A stretch of 64,000 bases of DNA, taken from positions 1 through 64,000 of the forward strand of contig JAJFJD010000023.1 in assembly GCA_021774335.1 (NCBI GenBank), given 5' to 3'. The DNA is from Alphaproteobacteria bacterium (GTDB lineage: Bacteria; Pseudomonadota; Alphaproteobacteria; UBA8366). Under the pieces are notes generated by a model. The model was given only the letters and a program-made list of their open reading frames with translations, had not been told where the DNA came from and ran no database searches. Numbering within the stretch: position 1 is the stretch's first letter; every line of letters begins with the position of its first letter. This document shows positions 10,201-20,526 of this stretch, piece after piece. The translations under genes were made by a program, and so were the position numbers.

Positions 10201-11883
10201 GGCCACAAGGTCGATGACTGGATCGCGCGGGTACGGCATTCGACGCCGGGTGTGGGATTGATCTCGCCGCCGCCGCATCACGACATTTACTCGATCGAGG
10301 ATTTGGCCCAACTGATCCACGACCTGAAAAACGTGAATCCGAAGGCTCGGATATCGGTCAAGCTGGTGTCCGAAGTCGGGGTCGGCACGGTCGCGGCGGG
10401 CGTCAGCAAGGCCTATTCGGACCATGTGACGATTTCCGGCCATGACGGCGGTACCGGCGCCAGCCCGTTGACTTCTTTGCTCAATGCAGGCGGCCCTTGG
10501 GAGCTGGGGCTCGCGGAGACGCACCAAACGCTGGTGATGAACCGGCTTCGCGGACGGATCGCGGTTCAGGTCGACGGCGGCCTGCGGACCGGCCGCGATG
10601 TGGTGATTGGCGCGTTGCTGGGGGCGGACGAATTCGGCTTCGCGACGGCGGCTCTCATATCCGAGGGCTGCATCATGATGCGGAAATGCCATCTGAATAC
10701 CTGTCCGGTCGGCGTAGCGACGCAGGACCCGGAATTACGCAAGCGCTTTACCGGTCAGCCGGAACACGTGGTGAACTTTTTCACCTTCATCGCGGACGAA
10801 GTAAGGGAAATCATGGCGGAGTTGGGCTTCCGGACCATCAACGAGATGATCGGCCGCCGCGACATCCTGGAAACACGGGCTGCCGTCGACCATTGGAAAG
10901 CGCATAAGATCGATCTCTCGAAGCTGTTGAGCCCGATCGAAGCGGCCGAGGGTGTCGCGGTCTACAACTGCGAGGAACAGGATCACCGGCTCGAACGCGC
11001 CCTCGACAACGATCTGATCGCCAAGTCCAAGGACGCGATTGCGGGCGGCAATCCGGTCAGTTTCGAAAGTCTGATCTGGAACACCAACCGCACTGTCGGC
11101 GCGATGTTGTCGGGCCGGATTGCGGAACGTTACGGCCATGCGGGGCTGCCGGACGACACGATCAATATCAAGTTCAATGGCAGTGCTGGGCAGAGTTTCG
11201 GCGCATGGTTGGCACACGGCGTGTCCTTCGAACTCGTCGGTGATGCCAACGATTATGTCGGGAAGGGTCTGTCGGGCGGGCGCATCAGCATCTATCCCTC
11301 GCCGGAAAGTCCGTTGGTGCCGCGTGAGAACATCATCGTCGGCAATACAGTGCTGTACGGTGCCATCGCTGGCGAATGCTACTTCCGCGGCGTTGCGGGC
11401 GAGCGTTTCGCCGTGCGCAATTCTGGCGCCTTGACCGTCGTCGAAGGCTGCGGCGATCACGGCTGCGAGTACATGACGGGCGGCGTCGTGGTGGTGCTTG
11501 GCGCCACCGGACGCAATTTCGGGGCTGGCATGTCCGGTGGAATCGCCTACGTGCTGGATGAGGCCGGCGATTTCGAGACGCTGTGCAATACGAGCATGGT
11601 CGATCTCGAAAATGTGCCGAAGGAACTCGACGCGGCGAACGACGATGAATTCGATGTAAATTCCGATTTGACGCAGTTCGACGAACGGCGGCTCCGGAAT
11701 TTGATCGAGAATCATTTGCGTTACACCAATTCCTTGCGCGCCCGCGAAATTTTGGATGATTGGGACATCTATCTGCCTAAATTCGTGAAGGTGATGCCGG
11801 TGGAGTACCGCCGCGCCCTACGCGAAATGCAGGGAAAAGAGGCCCAGGCGGGGCATGGTGCCGTTGCGGCGGCGGGAGAATAG
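7246..11883 (+). CDS. gltB: Glutamate synthase [NADPH] large subunit
   Basis: The large subunit of NADPH-dependent glutamate synthase converts glutamine plus 2-oxoglutarate into two glutamates. The 1545-aa length is typical of bacterial GltB. The class II amidotransferase nucleophile is Cys28 in HDACGFG, which becomes N-terminal after propeptide removal; this supports the 7246 start (a GGAAAAGGA element lies upstream; ATG 7234 is an alternative). The FMN/2-oxoglutarate barrel carries [10 protein letters not shown] and [10 protein letters not shown], and the 3Fe-4S cysteines are in [13 protein letters not shown]. The C-terminal GXGXG beta-helix domain follows ([18 protein letters not shown]). 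It is followed 4 bp later by gltD. It provides the main ammonium assimilation route together with glutamine synthetase, which is outside the window. Confidence 0.98.
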   Translation: MTHDTRRTAIGLPAAQGLYDPANEHDACGFGFIASIKNEPKHEIVHQALEIVQNLDHRGAIGADPMAGDGAGILIQLPDQFLRKEFAKKDITLPPHGDYAVGMVFLPRDPTRCDLAAKAIEAAVSLEGQILIGWRDVPVDNSVLGESVRQNEPIIRQVLIQRGPTTPDTDAFQRKLYVLRKQAHHELWDKNQDVWEDFYIVSMSARTIVYTGMVLAPNLSKYYLDFQDPEFATAIALFHQRFSTNTFPSWRLAQPFRFLCHNGEINTVRGNINWMNARRHNMKSKILGEDLEKLWPLIGDSPSDSSTFDNALELLVMGGYSLPHAMMLMIPEAWKDNSLMDPDRRAFYEYYSAMMEPWDGPAAMAFTDGRQIAATLDRNGLRPARYVVTDDDMVIMASEVGVLPIPESKIVRKWRLQPGKMLLVDLEEHRIISDEELKSNLATAYPYQEWLDATQLQLSSLPPEIAPMAPDSDTLLDQQQAFGYSREDLKFFLEPMADRGEDPIGSMGRDIPLAALSDRARLLYDYFFQNFAQVTNPPIDPIREELVMSLVSFIGPRPDLLDLGSGGEHKRLEVDHPILSNSDLERIRRIENQVDGSFRTYTLDICYSKVGEKAQTMDTALQRICDKAERAVQEYGYNIIILSDRGIDADHVAIPALLATGAVHHHLIRKGLRTEVGLVVETGEARRVHDFCLLAGYGAEAMNPYLAFDTLTSLIYVRGNSVDLDTAHSNYIKAVCKGMLKVMSKMGISTYQSYCGAQIFDAVGLSSDLIDSYFTGTATKVEGAGLLEIAEETEQRHALAYGDAPIYRSELDVGGDLAYRIRGEEHVWTPETIGTLQHAVRSGNYKQFKAYTRTVNDQTRKLKNLRGLFDLKPVGPPVPIDEVEPASEIVKRFATGAMSFGSISWEAHTTLAIAMNRIGGRSNTGEGGEESSRYTPMENGDSMRSRIKQVASGRFGVTTEYLVNADDIQIKMAQGAKPGEGGQLPGHKVDDWIARVRHSTPGVGLISPPPHHDIYSIEDLAQLIHDLKNVNPKARISVKLVSEVGVGTVAAGVSKAYSDHVTISGHDGGTGASPLTSLLNAGGPWELGLAETHQTLVMNRLRGRIAVQVDGGLRTGRDVVIGALLGADEFGFATAALISEGCIMMRKCHLNTCPVGVATQDPELRKRFTGQPEHVVNFFTFIADEVREIMAELGFRTINEMIGRRDILETRAAVDHWKAHKIDLSKLLSPIEAAEGVAVYNCEEQDHRLERALDNDLIAKSKDAIAGGNPVSFESLIWNTNRTVGAMLSGRIAERYGHAGLPDDTINIKFNGSAGQSFGAWLAHGVSFELVGDANDYVGKGLSGGRISIYPSPESPLVPRENIIVGNTVLYGAIAGECYFRGVAGERFAVRNSGALTVVEGCGDHGCEYMTGGVVVVLGATGRNFGAGMSGGIAYVLDEAGDFETLCNTSMVDLENVPKELDAANDDEFDVNSDLTQFDERRLRNLIENHLRYTNSLRAREILDDWDIYLPKFVKVMPVEYRRALREMQGKEAQAGHGAVAAAGE

Positions 11884-11887
11884 AGCC

Positions 11888-13333
11888 ATGGGCAAACCAA
11901 CCGGATTCCTGGAGATTGAACGCACGGATCGGCATTACGCGCCGGTCGAGGATCGCGTTCGCAACTATGAAGAATTCGTCATTCCCCTGCCGCGCGAAGA
12001 TGTTGCGGAACAGGGCGCGCGATGCATGGATTGCGGCATTCCGTACTGCCATCAGGGATGCCCGGTGAACAACATCATTCCCGATTGGAATGATCTTGTG
12101 TATCGGAACAAATGGCGCGAAGGGCTGGAACTGCTTCATTCGACGAACAATTTTCCGGAATTCACGGGCCGCGTATGCCCGGCGCCCTGCGAGGAAGCTT
12201 GCACCCTGAACCTCACCGAGGAGCCGGTGACGATCAAGACGATTGAATGCGCGCTGGTCGACCGCGGTTGGGAAGAAGGCTGGATAAAGCCGCAACCGAC
12301 AGGTCACCACACGGATAAGCGCGTCGCGGTCGTCGGTTCGGGACCGGCCGGTCTTGCCTGCGCCCAGCAATTGGCGCGCGCTGGCCATAAGGTGGTCGTG
12401 TATGAGAAGAGCCAGCGGATCGGCGGCCTGCTTCGGATTGGGATTCCGGATTTCAAGATGGAGAAGCACCTGATCGACCGCCGCATGGCACAGATGCAGA
12501 CCGAAGGCGTGGAGTTTCGGCCGAACAGTCATGTCGGCGGAAATGTTCCGATCGACGGTTTGCTGAGTGATTTCGACGCCGTTGCCCTTTGCGGCGGATC
12601 TGAAATGCCGCGCGATCTACCTGTTCCCGGCCGGGATCTGGACGGTATTCACTACGCGATGAAATTCCTGTCGCAGCAGAACAGCCGCGTCGCGGGCGTG
12701 ACCGTGCCGGACGATGTCGCAATTCTGGCGAAGGACCGCCATGTCATCGTTATTGGCGGCGGCGACACGGGGTCGGACTGTGTCGGCACATCGGTCCGGC
12801 AAGATGCGGCGTCCGTGACGCAGCTCGAATTACTGCCGAAACCGCCGGAGCGCGAGGACAAGGCCTTGTCCTGGCCGGAATGGCCTATGAAGCTTCGCAC
12901 GTCGAGTTCGCATGAAGAAGGATGCGAGCGCGACTGGTCCGTCATGACCAAATCCTTTTCCGCTGACGAAAACGGGCGTGTCGCGGGTCTGAACGGTGTG
13001 CGCCTCGAATGGGTTGTTGGTGAGGACGGCCGGATGCAGATGCAGGAAATTGCCGGCTCTGAATTCCTGCTCAAGGCCGATCTAGTCCTGTTGGCGATGG
13101 GGTTCGTTCACCCGGTTCGCGAAGGGATGCTGGAGACCCTCGCCGTCAAGTTGGACGATCGCGGCAACGTCGATGCGGACACCGAGGCGTATAAGACGTC
13201 GGCCGATAAGATCTTTGCCGCCGGCGATATGCGCCGAGGTCAGTCCCTCGTGGTCTGGGCGATCCGGGAAGGGCGTCAATGCGCCCGTGCGATCGACGAA
13301 TTCCTTATGGGCCGCTCCGACCTGCCGCGGTGA
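11888..13333 (+). CDS. gltD: Glutamate synthase [NADPH] small subunit
   Basis: The beta subunit of glutamate synthase (481 aa) oxidises NADPH and passes electrons through FAD and 4Fe-4S centres to GltB. Cysteine clusters are visible at C46, C49, C54, C58 and at C97, C101, C105. The FAD dinucleotide fold [11 protein letters not shown] begins near residue 149, and the NADPH fold [11 protein letters not shown] near 295. The ATG at 11888 was chosen over an upstream TTG frame because it follows gltB by 4 bp with a GGGAGAA-like site in the gltB end. It forms an operon with gltB. Confidence 0.97.
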   Translation: MGKPTGFLEIERTDRHYAPVEDRVRNYEEFVIPLPREDVAEQGARCMDCGIPYCHQGCPVNNIIPDWNDLVYRNKWREGLELLHSTNNFPEFTGRVCPAPCEEACTLNLTEEPVTIKTIECALVDRGWEEGWIKPQPTGHHTDKRVAVVGSGPAGLACAQQLARAGHKVVVYEKSQRIGGLLRIGIPDFKMEKHLIDRRMAQMQTEGVEFRPNSHVGGNVPIDGLLSDFDAVALCGGSEMPRDLPVPGRDLDGIHYAMKFLSQQNSRVAGVTVPDDVAILAKDRHVIVIGGGDTGSDCVGTSVRQDAASVTQLELLPKPPEREDKALSWPEWPMKLRTSSSHEEGCERDWSVMTKSFSADENGRVAGLNGVRLEWVVGEDGRMQMQEIAGSEFLLKADLVLLAMGFVHPVREGMLETLAVKLDDRGNVDADTEAYKTSADKIFAAGDMRRGQSLVVWAIREGRQCARAIDEFLMGRSDLPR

Positions 13334-13582
13334 TGCCACCGGCGGCTGGTAAGACCCGCTGACTCCCGCGGTTTTAAGCGTATTTATTCATCGATCAGGG
13401 CGGCAAATCGGATAATCCGATCCTCGCAAAATCCATAATGGCGCGTTGAACTACATCCAGTAGCTGAACATGCGTGTTCATACATGATTTGCGGTTGCGT
13501 GCAGCGCCCGTGCTTAACCAAGCATCAACCATCTGCTGCGAGAATTCGCCGATATCGTATTGATTTGGCGAGATTTCCAGTC

Positions 13583-15763
13583 ATGGCGAAGGCTACGACC
13601 GCGCGCGGCAAGGCAAAGGGCAAAGGCGGCAAGAAACCGTCGTCTCGGCCTGTGCCCAAGCGGCGTGCCGCTGTCGCGAAACCCAAGGCCACGCGAAAGC
13701 CTCGGGCGGCCCGCGCGAAACCGCCTCAACCGGGTTACACCGAGCCCTGGTTCGAGGAAATCGTGCATGGTTTGCAGGAAGGGTTTGCGCTGTACGACGC
13801 GGATGGCTGTCTGGTCATTGCAAACGATGAATACCGGCGCCTGCATGGCAACGTGCGGGACATGATCAAGCCGGGGATGCGGTTTGAAGACATGGTGCGC
13901 GCCTTCTTCGAAGGGGGGCATGTTCCGGAGGCGATTGGCCGGGAAGAACAATTCATTCAGGAGCGCCTTCGGCGTCACCGAAATCCTGCTGGGTCGATTT
14001 TGCGCCGCAAGGATGACGGCACCTGTTTTCTGATCCAGGAAAGCAGGCTTCCCGGTAACGAAATCGTCGTTACCGAGACCGATGTTACCGCGTTGACCGA
14101 AGCGCAGGTCGCGTTATCGGAGAGCCAGCAACGCTTCCAGGATTTTGCCTATGTCGGATCGGACTGGCTGTGGGAAATGGATGCGCTATTGCGCTTCGTC
14201 GAATTCATTGCCGAGGATTCCACCGGCATCGCGCTGGCAGGATTGGCACCTGGCAGGACCCATTGGGGCCTCGCGGGCGTCGATCCGGCGCAGGACGCGA
14301 ACTGGCGGGATCACCGGGACGACCTGTTAGCGCACCGCGAGTTCAGGGATTTCGAATACAGTGTTGATCTGGGTGAAAGTGAAATTCGCCATATTACGGT
14401 GAGTGGGCTCCCGGTCTTCGGCCCGGACGACACGTTTCTAGGGTACCGCGGCACCGCGCGGGACATTACCGGTCGCATTCGCGCCGATCAGATCGTCAAT
14501 GGGCGGAACAAGGCCCTTGAGTTGCTTGCGTCCGGCGCATCGCTGGATGGCGTTCTCAATGCGCTCGTAACCGGCATGGAAGGGGCGATTCCCGAAATCC
14601 GATGTTCGGTCCTTCTGTGCACAGAGGATGGCAAGCAACTCACCTGTGGAGCCGCACCCAATCTTCCCGATTTCTACAATGAGGCGGTGGACGGTATCGA
14701 AATTGGGCCCACCGCCGGCTGCTGCGGTGCGGCCGCGTATCACGGCGAGCGCGTGGTTTCGGAAGACATCTTAACCCATCCGAACTGGGATGCGTTTCGT
14801 GAAGTGGCGACGCGGGCGGGGCTCCGGGCGTGCTGGGCCGAGCCCATCAAATCGTCTGACGGTAGAGTTCTCGGTACGTTTGCGGTTTATTACGATCGGC
14901 CGATGCGCCCCGACAAATTCTCGCTGGATTACGCAACGACGACCGCCTACCTCGCCGGCATTGCGATCGAGAGCAAGGCGAAAGAAGCCGAACTGGTCGT
15001 CGCCAAAGACCAGGCGGAACAGGCCAATCGTACGAAATCGCAGTTCCTGGCGAATATGAGCCACGAATTGCGCACGCCGATGAATGCGATCCTCGGCTTC
15101 TCCGAAGCGATTTCCCAGGAAGTACTCGGCGCTGTGTCGCCGCCTAAATATAAGGAATACGCCACCGATATTCATCGCAGTGCCGAGCATTTGTTGAGCC
15201 TGCTGAACGACATTCTCGACCTATCGCGGATCGAGGCCGGAAAGCTCGAACTCGGCGATCACGAGGAAATCGACGTCGCCGATCTGATCGGCGATTGCGT
15301 CGTGCATTTTCGCGAGGCCGCCTATGTCGGCGACATCGGTATTGGGAAAGATTGCGCGAATGATTTGCCCGACCTGCGCGGTGATCGGCGGGCCTGCAAG
15401 CAAGTCCTGTTCAATCTGCTCTCCAATGCCGTGAAATTCACGCCCCAAGGCGGACGTATCGATGTGATGGCGCGGCATTCCGACAATGGCAGCCTGGTCA
15501 TAACGGTTGTCGATACGGGAATCGGCATTCCGGCGAACCAGATCGAAAAGGCCATGAAGCCGTTCGAGCGGGTGGAGAACGATATGGTCCGCAATGCCGA
15601 AGGGACGGGGCTTGGCCTGCCGATCGTCAAGTCTCTTGTCGGCCTTCAAGGTGGTAGCCTGTTGCTGGAAAGCGATCTCGGCAAGGGAACCACCGTCACG
15701 GTGACATTCCCGGCGGAACGACTTGTCTCGAATGGTGGAGAATCCCAGTCTTCTACCGGCTAG
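13583..15763 (+). CDS. Soluble PAS-PAS-GAF sensor histidine kinase with basic N-terminal tail
   Basis: A two-component sensor kinase of 726 aa starting at ATG 13583. Residues 1-50 are almost only Lys, Ala, Arg, Pro and Gly, like a histone H1 tail. They are followed by a PAS domain (about 55-165, GFALYDADG), a second PAS/PAC domain (about 178-300, [11 protein letters not shown]), a GAF domain (about 315-465), a dimerisation domain with the phospho-acceptor His494 (SHELRTPMN), and the ATPase domain with [16 protein letters not shown] and GTGLGLP. There is no membrane segment, so the kinase should be cytosolic. No response regulator is adjacent. The ligand and output are unknown. Confidence 0.92.
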   Translation: MAKATTARGKAKGKGGKKPSSRPVPKRRAAVAKPKATRKPRAARAKPPQPGYTEPWFEEIVHGLQEGFALYDADGCLVIANDEYRRLHGNVRDMIKPGMRFEDMVRAFFEGGHVPEAIGREEQFIQERLRRHRNPAGSILRRKDDGTCFLIQESRLPGNEIVVTETDVTALTEAQVALSESQQRFQDFAYVGSDWLWEMDALLRFVEFIAEDSTGIALAGLAPGRTHWGLAGVDPAQDANWRDHRDDLLAHREFRDFEYSVDLGESEIRHITVSGLPVFGPDDTFLGYRGTARDITGRIRADQIVNGRNKALELLASGASLDGVLNALVTGMEGAIPEIRCSVLLCTEDGKQLTCGAAPNLPDFYNEAVDGIEIGPTAGCCGAAAYHGERVVSEDILTHPNWDAFREVATRAGLRACWAEPIKSSDGRVLGTFAVYYDRPMRPDKFSLDYATTTAYLAGIAIESKAKEAELVVAKDQAEQANRTKSQFLANMSHELRTPMNAILGFSEAISQEVLGAVSPPKYKEYATDIHRSAEHLLSLLNDILDLSRIEAGKLELGDHEEIDVADLIGDCVVHFREAAYVGDIGIGKDCANDLPDLRGDRRACKQVLFNLLSNAVKFTPQGGRIDVMARHSDNGSLVITVVDTGIGIPANQIEKAMKPFERVENDMVRNAEGTGLGLPIVKSLVGLQGGSLLLESDLGKGTTVTVTFPAERLVSNGGESQSSTG

Positions 15764-15869
15764 ATTAGGTCCGTCCGCCACAGACCCAGTTGCATGAAAA
15801 CGTGCCGGGCGCGATGATGCGTTACGGCGGCTGGCCCGCCTTAACACTTCAGTTCCCGGAGGAAGCGGA

Positions 15870-16763
15870 ATGCCTTTCAAGAAGATCGAGGTTCGTCCTA
15901 TCGCCGGCGCGCTGGGCGCCGAGCTGCGCGGCGTGGATTTGTCGTCGCCGTTGGACGATGAAACTTTTGACGAGGTGAAGCGGGCCTTTCACGAGAATCT
16001 CGTCATCTTCTTCCGCGATCAGCAGATCACGCCACAGCAGCATGTGGAATTTGCCAAGCGTTTTGGCAAACTGGACGTTCATCCGTTCGCCAAGGGACTC
16101 GACGACTTGCCGGAAGTGTTGCCGGTGATCAAGGAAGCCGCCGACCATGCGGGCAACTTCGGTGGCACGTGGCATTCCGACGTAACCTTCTACGAAGAGC
16201 CGGCGTTGGGGTCGATCCTCTATGCGCTGGAGACGCCGGCGTATGGCGGCGACACGATGTTTGCCAACATGTACATGGCGTATGACGCGCTGTCGGATGG
16301 GCTTAAGGACCGGTTGGAAGGACTAACGGCGCTGCATAGCGCGTCTCGGGCCTATGGCGCCGAGAGCCGGACCTCGCGCCGCATAGCCAAGGGCAGCGAG
16401 TCGATGGAGATCAAGTTCGGCGAAGACGCGGAAGCCTTGGTGGAACATCCCGTGGTGCGCACCCATCCGGATACCGGGCGCAAGGGCTTGTTCGTTAATC
16501 ACGTGTTCACGCAGCGCTTCAAGGGCTGGACCCAGGAAGAAAGCCAGCCGCTGCTCGACTACCTCTATGCCCACGCGGTGCGGCCGGAGTTTACCTGCCG
16601 GTTCCAATGGCGCGACGGGTCGATCGCCTTTTGGGATAACCGCTGCGTCCAGCATTACGCGCTGAACGACTATCACGGCCAGCGCCGCGAGATGCATCGG
16701 GTGACGGTCTGCGGCGACCGGCCGTTCCTGGCGCGCGAAGCGCACCCGGCTGCCGCGGAATAG
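15870..16763 (+). CDS. TauD/TfdA-family 2-oxoglutarate-dependent dioxygenase (copy 1)
   Basis: A non-haem Fe(II) dioxygenase of 297 aa that couples 2-oxoglutarate decarboxylation to hydroxylation of a substrate, in this family often a sulfonate, phenoxy acid or carnitine-like compound. Iron ligands are H102 and D104 (GTWHSD) and the distal H276 (REMHRV), with the 2-oxoglutarate arginine following. A good GGAGGAAG site precedes the ATG. It is very similar in layout to the gene at 18574 (shared PIAGALGAE and GDTMFANMY), so the two look like paralogues. The natural substrate cannot be deduced. Confidence 0.93.
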   Translation: MPFKKIEVRPIAGALGAELRGVDLSSPLDDETFDEVKRAFHENLVIFFRDQQITPQQHVEFAKRFGKLDVHPFAKGLDDLPEVLPVIKEAADHAGNFGGTWHSDVTFYEEPALGSILYALETPAYGGDTMFANMYMAYDALSDGLKDRLEGLTALHSASRAYGAESRTSRRIAKGSESMEIKFGEDAEALVEHPVVRTHPDTGRKGLFVNHVFTQRFKGWTQEESQPLLDYLYAHAVRPEFTCRFQWRDGSIAFWDNRCVQHYALNDYHGQRREMHRVTVCGDRPFLAREAHPAAAE

Positions 16764-16772
16764 GGCTGCCGG

Positions 16773-17546
16773 CTATTTGCCCTTCCAATTGGGCGGCCGT
16801 TTTTCCGAAAAGGCTTTCGGGCCCTCGATATAGTCCTCGCTGTCGCGCATGCGATCCACTGCCGGATAGTCGGCGTTCATCGCTTCCTCGACCGAGGCGT
16901 AGTCCAGACCCTTCATGACGGATTCGATGCTGGCGCGGATCGACAGCGGCGAGCATTTTTCGATATCAGCGGCCCAGCGCTTCGCGGCGGTGAGGGCTTC
17001 GCCCTCGGGCACCACTTCTGTGACGATGCCGAGCGTATAGGCTTCCGCCGCCGGCACGCGGCGGCCGGTCAGGATCATGCCCATTGCTTGCTTCATCGGG
17101 ATTTGCCGGGGCAGTCGGTGCAGCCCGCCGGCCAGTGCCGCGAGGCCGACCAACGGCTCGGGCAGGGCGAAGATCGCATTCTCCGCGGCGATGATGATGT
17201 CGCTCGCCAGGGCCAGTTCGAAGCCGCCGCCCATGGCGATCCCGTTGACCGCCGCGATCAGTGGCTTGGTCCGGTTGTAGCGGGTCGTGATGCCACCGAA
17301 GCCGCTGTCCGGCCGGTCCTTGGTGCCGCCTTCGGCCTGCCACTTCAGGTCGTTGCCGGCGCTGAAGGCGCGGTCGCCTTCGCCGGTCAGGATCGCGACC
17401 CACTGATCCGGATCGGACTCGAACTCGTCGAAGATCGCCGATAACTCGAAATGCGCACCCGAGTGCAGGGCGTTCATCCGCTCGGGGCGGTTGATCGTGA
17501 CGATGAGAATGTGGCCGTCGCGCTCGGCGCTGCAGAACTCAGGCAT
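16773..17546 (-). CDS. Enoyl-CoA hydratase/isomerase (crotonase family)
   Basis: A crotonase-fold protein of 257 aa, cytosolic, acting on acyl-CoA thioesters. The first oxyanion-hole motif is FSAGNDLKW near residue 60, and the second is MGGGFELALASD near 105. The catalytic glutamate region reads ALPEPLVGLAA. The ATG at 17546 has AAGGAG upstream, so the longer frame was trimmed. It is convergent with the first TauD gene (stop codons about 10 bp apart). Closest in style to CaiD/carnitinyl-CoA dehydratase-like proteins, but the substrate is not certain. Confidence 0.9.
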   Translation of the reverse strand: MPEFCSAERDGHILIVTINRPERMNALHSGAHFELSAIFDEFESDPDQWVAILTGEGDRAFSAGNDLKWQAEGGTKDRPDSGFGGITTRYNRTKPLIAAVNGIAMGGGFELALASDIIIAAENAIFALPEPLVGLAALAGGLHRLPRQIPMKQAMGMILTGRRVPAAEAYTLGIVTEVVPEGEALTAAKRWAADIEKCSPLSIRASIESVMKGLDYASVEEAMNADYPAVDRMRDSEDYIEGPKAFSEKRPPNWKGK

Positions 17547-17623
17547 TTGGTTGCTCCTTCGTGATGATCTTCGAAAATCCGCCGCCGCTCGCTGTGCAGC
17601 CCGCGTTTGGTCCCTTTGTAACG

Positions 17624-18088
17624 CTAAAGGCTGGAGCCCTGCCAATTCGGGTCGGGTTCCGCGGGATCGGGCGTTAGGCCTGTGGCCTTGATCCCTTCGA
17701 TTGCGCAGTATTCGTCCTTGTCCGAGGTATCGCCGCTGACCCCGACGGCGCCGATAATGTGGCCGCTGGCATCCCGGATCAGCACGCCGCCCGGCACCGG
17801 GATAAAGCGGCCTTCCGATGCGACGGTGAGCGCCGAGATGAAGGCCGGGCGGTCGCTCAGACGCTCGCGCAGCAGACGGCTGGATGCGCCCATGCCCAAG
17901 GCGCCCCAGGCTTTGCCGGTGGCGACCTGGACCCGCATGATGCCGGACCTATCCTGCCTTTTGAGCGCGACCAGATGACCGCCGGTATCGAGAACAGCGA
18001 CGGTCAGCGGCATCATGCCGGCGTCCGTACCCGCGGCGAGCGCCGCGTCGATGAGTGTGGTGGCCTGGTCGAGGGAGACGTTGGACAT
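17624..18088 (-). CDS. GlcG/HbpS family haem-binding-like protein (DUF336)
   Basis: A 154-aa GlcG/HbpS (DUF336) protein, recognised by MPLTVAVLDTGGHLVALKRQD near residue 27 and by the C-terminal GGVLIRD and IGAVGVSGDTSDKDE. The start at 18088 has an AGGA site; the longer upstream frame has no conserved residues. No signal peptide is visible, so it is cytosolic. Family members are found beside catabolic genes and some bind haem or cobalamin-type cofactors; the role here is unknown. It is followed by the crotonase on the same strand, 77 bp away. Confidence 0.9.
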   Translation of the reverse strand: MSNVSLDQATTLIDAALAAGTDAGMMPLTVAVLDTGGHLVALKRQDRSGIMRVQVATGKAWGALGMGASSRLLRERLSDRPAFISALTVASEGRFIPVPGGVLIRDASGHIIGAVGVSGDTSDKDEYCAIEGIKATGLTPDPAEPDPNWQGSSL

Positions 18089-18267
18089 TGCGGCGTTCCT
18101 ACGCTGGTTCTTGTTCGTGTGGTGAGGGTGACCAGTGTAACCGGTTGCGAGGCCGGCCGGAACAATCGCCTTTCCTGTTCGCTTGACTACGGGCGCAATC
18201 GCCACAGATTCGGAGGAGCATTTGACACTGGCCAGTTCGCTGGCGAACAGGATGGAAATTGTCGGGA

Positions 18268-18486
18268 ATGAAGATCGAAATCGAATACTGCGGCGTTTGA
18301 AACTACGAACCGAGAGCCCGCCGTGCGCGGGATCGTTTGCTGACCGGTGAAGCGGTCGAGGTTGAGCTGATCCGCGCCGGCGGCGGCGTGTTCGAAATCA
18401 CCGTCGATGGCGCGCTCGCCTTTTCGAAGAAGGCGCTTGGACGATTTCCGACCGACGAGGAAGTCGACGCAATTCTATCGAATTAG
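18268..18486 (+). CDS. SelW-like (Rdx family) selenoprotein with in-frame UGA
   Basis: This gene is invisible to ordinary gene finding because codon 11 is TGA (18298-18300). Read as selenocysteine, the frame continues to TAG at 18484 and gives a 72-aa protein. The N-terminus is a beta strand followed by the redox motif C8-x-x-U11 (YCGVU), then NYEPRA, an alpha helix, and the family end motif GGVFEITVDG, FSKK, GRFP. This is the complete Rdx/SelW thioredoxin-like domain, in which the motif is CxxC or CxxU. A 5-bp GC stem-loop follows the UGA by 16 nt, a good place for a bacterial SECIS. The start codon is ATG with a weak site upstream. It implies selA/selB/selC/selD elsewhere in the genome. Alternatives (two dead fragments) are unlikely because the conserved residues continue in the same frame on both sides of the UGA. 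Confidence 0.92.
18317..18331 (+). promoter_or_regulatory. SECIS-like stem-loop after the UGA codon
   Basis: CCCGC (18317-18321) pairs with GCGGG (18327-18331) around the loop CGTGC, and GA/TC pairs extend it beyond a G-A mismatch. The loop begins 21 nt after the UGA with a G in its first two positions, which fits the described bacterial SECIS consensus (short stem, small loop with an early G, 16-37 nt from UGA). SelB binding is inferred. Confidence 0.6.
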
Positions 18487-18573
18487 CCGCGGATTTCTCC
18501 GTGAAGCCCATTTCCGTTACGATTGCCTGAGGATTGATGCCCCCACGGGAGGCAGAGCCGGAGGTAGCGGACG

Positions 18574-19401
18574 ATGGGTCACAACCATTTAGAAACGCAG
18601 CCGATAGCCGGAGCACTAGGCGCCGAAGTGCACGGCGTTAATCTGGCCGACGATTTGGATGCCGCGACGTTCAATGCCGTCCATCAGGCTTTATTGGACC
18701 ACGGCGTCATTTTCTTCCGCGATCAGAACATCACGCCGGCGCAGCAGCTCGCGCTCGCGAAGCGTTGGGGCGGCGTGCATCTTCATCCTTATATCCCCAG
18801 CTTGCCGGATCATCCGGGAGTCTTCGAGATCGTCAAGGATGTGGACGATCGCCATACGCTCGGCGGTATGTGGCACACCGACCAGATGTTCACACCGACT
18901 CCGGTGCGGGCGACCATGCTCTACGCCAAGGTAGTGCCCCAGGCCGGCGGCGATACGATGTTCGCCAACATGTATCTCGCCTATGACGCGTTGTCGGACG
19001 GCATGAAGGACATGCTCGGCGGCCTGCGCACCGTTAATCAATACAACAAGAAAAAGCAACGGGCGGCGGCCATGCAGGTTTCCGCGCCGGAAGAAGAGGC
19101 CATCACGGCGGAGCATCCGTTGATCCGGACGCACACCGAAACCGGCCGGCCCGCGCTTTACATTTCCTATGACGGAATCACCCGCCGATTTGCCGGCATG
19201 ACGGATGAGGAGAGCCGGCCGCTTCTGGATTATTTGATGGAACATGCGACGCGGCCTGAATTCACGTGCCGGTTTCGGTGGGAGGAAGGATCGCTGGCGC
19301 TTTGGGACAACCGGTGCGTCCTGCATATGGCGCTCAACGACTATCACGGCCATCGACGAGTCATGCACCGGATCACCATCGAGGGTGAAGCGACGCACTG
19401 A
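18574..19401 (+). CDS. TauD/TfdA-family dioxygenase (copy 2)
   Basis: A 275-aa Fe(II)/2-oxoglutarate dioxygenase with iron ligands H101 and D103 (MWHTD) and H265 (VMHRI). It shares PIAGALGAE, GDTMFANMY and AYDALSDG with the copy at 15870, so it is a paralogue, but it differs in the substrate-lid region around 155-175 (QYNKKKQ). A strong GGAGGTAG site precedes the start. It is about 55 bp upstream of a third TauD gene in the same direction and may be co-transcribed with it and with the selenoprotein 88 bp upstream. Confidence 0.93.
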   Translation: MGHNHLETQPIAGALGAEVHGVNLADDLDAATFNAVHQALLDHGVIFFRDQNITPAQQLALAKRWGGVHLHPYIPSLPDHPGVFEIVKDVDDRHTLGGMWHTDQMFTPTPVRATMLYAKVVPQAGGDTMFANMYLAYDALSDGMKDMLGGLRTVNQYNKKKQRAAAMQVSAPEEEAITAEHPLIRTHTETGRPALYISYDGITRRFAGMTDEESRPLLDYLMEHATRPEFTCRFRWEEGSLALWDNRCVLHMALNDYHGHRRVMHRITIEGEATH

Positions 19402-19456
19402 TTGGATGAATTCGACCCGCGAGCCGGGGAACGGGTCGAGAAAGAGGAGCTGAATC

Positions 19457-20404
19457 ATGGCGCAGGCAAATACGGTCGATACGATTGAGGTCATCCCGTC
19501 CGGGAAGGCGCTTGGCGCCGAGATTCGCGGTATCGATTTGTCCAAGGAAACGCCGGAGGATGTGCGGGACGTTCTTAAGAAGGCTTGGGCCGACCATTTG
19601 GTGCTGCTATTCCGGGGCCAGAAACTCGAAGACGAGCATTTGTTGGCGGCGGCGGATATCTTCGGTGGTCAGCAATTAGCGGGATCGCGCGCTTTCTTTC
19701 TCAAGGCCGGGTTCAAGCCGGGCGAAACGCATCGCGTTGCTTCCAAAGCGGGCATCAGCATCGTCTCCAATCTCGACAAGGACGGGAAGCCGGTCAAATA
19801 CACCGAGGCCGTCGGCAGCTTGGAACTCGATTGGCATACCGATAACTCTTACGTCGATGTACCGCCGGCGGGCAGCCTTCTCCACGCCCGGATCGTCCCC
19901 GTCGATGGCGGCGGCGAAACCTCCTTCAACAATCAATACCTTGCCTATGAGACATTGCCGGATGACCTGCAGCAGGAGATCGACGGCAAACACATCCGCC
20001 ATGACAATCTGCGCAACACCGCCGGCCGGTTCCGTCCGACCGTCGAGCCGCCGAAATCACGCGAGGACATCGAGGGGCCGGCCCACCCGATCGTGCGAAT
20101 TCATCCGGTTACCGGTAAGCGGGCGCTTTATCTCGGCCGCAAATACGAATGGCCCTCCAGTCACGTGGTGGAACTGGACGATGCGGCAAGCGAGGACCTT
20201 CTGACGCGCCTGTGGCGGCATGCGACCCAGGATCGCTTTAAGTGGACACATTCATGGATCGCAGGCGATCTTGTGCAATGGGATAACCGTTGCACCATGC
20301 ACCAGCGTAACCCGGTCGATCACACTCAGCCGCGCGTTTTGCATCGTGCCCTGATCAAGGGTGAGTCAATCATCTCCGCCTGGAATCCGGAAGCGGCAGC
20401 TTAA
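19457..20404 (+). CDS. TauD/TfdA-family dioxygenase (copy 3, divergent)
   Basis: A third Fe(II)/2-oxoglutarate dioxygenase of 315 aa. Iron ligands are H127 and D129 (LDWHTD) and H296 (VLHRA). It carries a longer N-terminal part and the segment GETSFNNQY in place of GDTMFANMY, so it is more distant from the other two and probably takes a different substrate. RBS AGAGGAG lies just upstream. It is the last gene of the run; the next gene has its own AT-rich upstream region. Confidence 0.92.
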   Translation: MAQANTVDTIEVIPSGKALGAEIRGIDLSKETPEDVRDVLKKAWADHLVLLFRGQKLEDEHLLAAADIFGGQQLAGSRAFFLKAGFKPGETHRVASKAGISIVSNLDKDGKPVKYTEAVGSLELDWHTDNSYVDVPPAGSLLHARIVPVDGGGETSFNNQYLAYETLPDDLQQEIDGKHIRHDNLRNTAGRFRPTVEPPKSREDIEGPAHPIVRIHPVTGKRALYLGRKYEWPSSHVVELDDAASEDLLTRLWRHATQDRFKWTHSWIAGDLVQWDNRCTMHQRNPVDHTQPRVLHRALIKGESIISAWNPEAAA

Positions 20405-20526
20405 ACGAACCCCCCCTGGATATTTGTATCGGCACGTTGTTTCACCGCTGCGACGTCGCTAGCGACGGTCGATTTGACTAATCTTTGTGCAAATTTGGTT
20501 TTCTTGCATCAACATTTTCCACATAC

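Noticed and set aside
18398..18616. Antisense 72-aa frame over the selenoprotein
   Set aside because: No conserved features; the + strand frame has a full Rdx domain.
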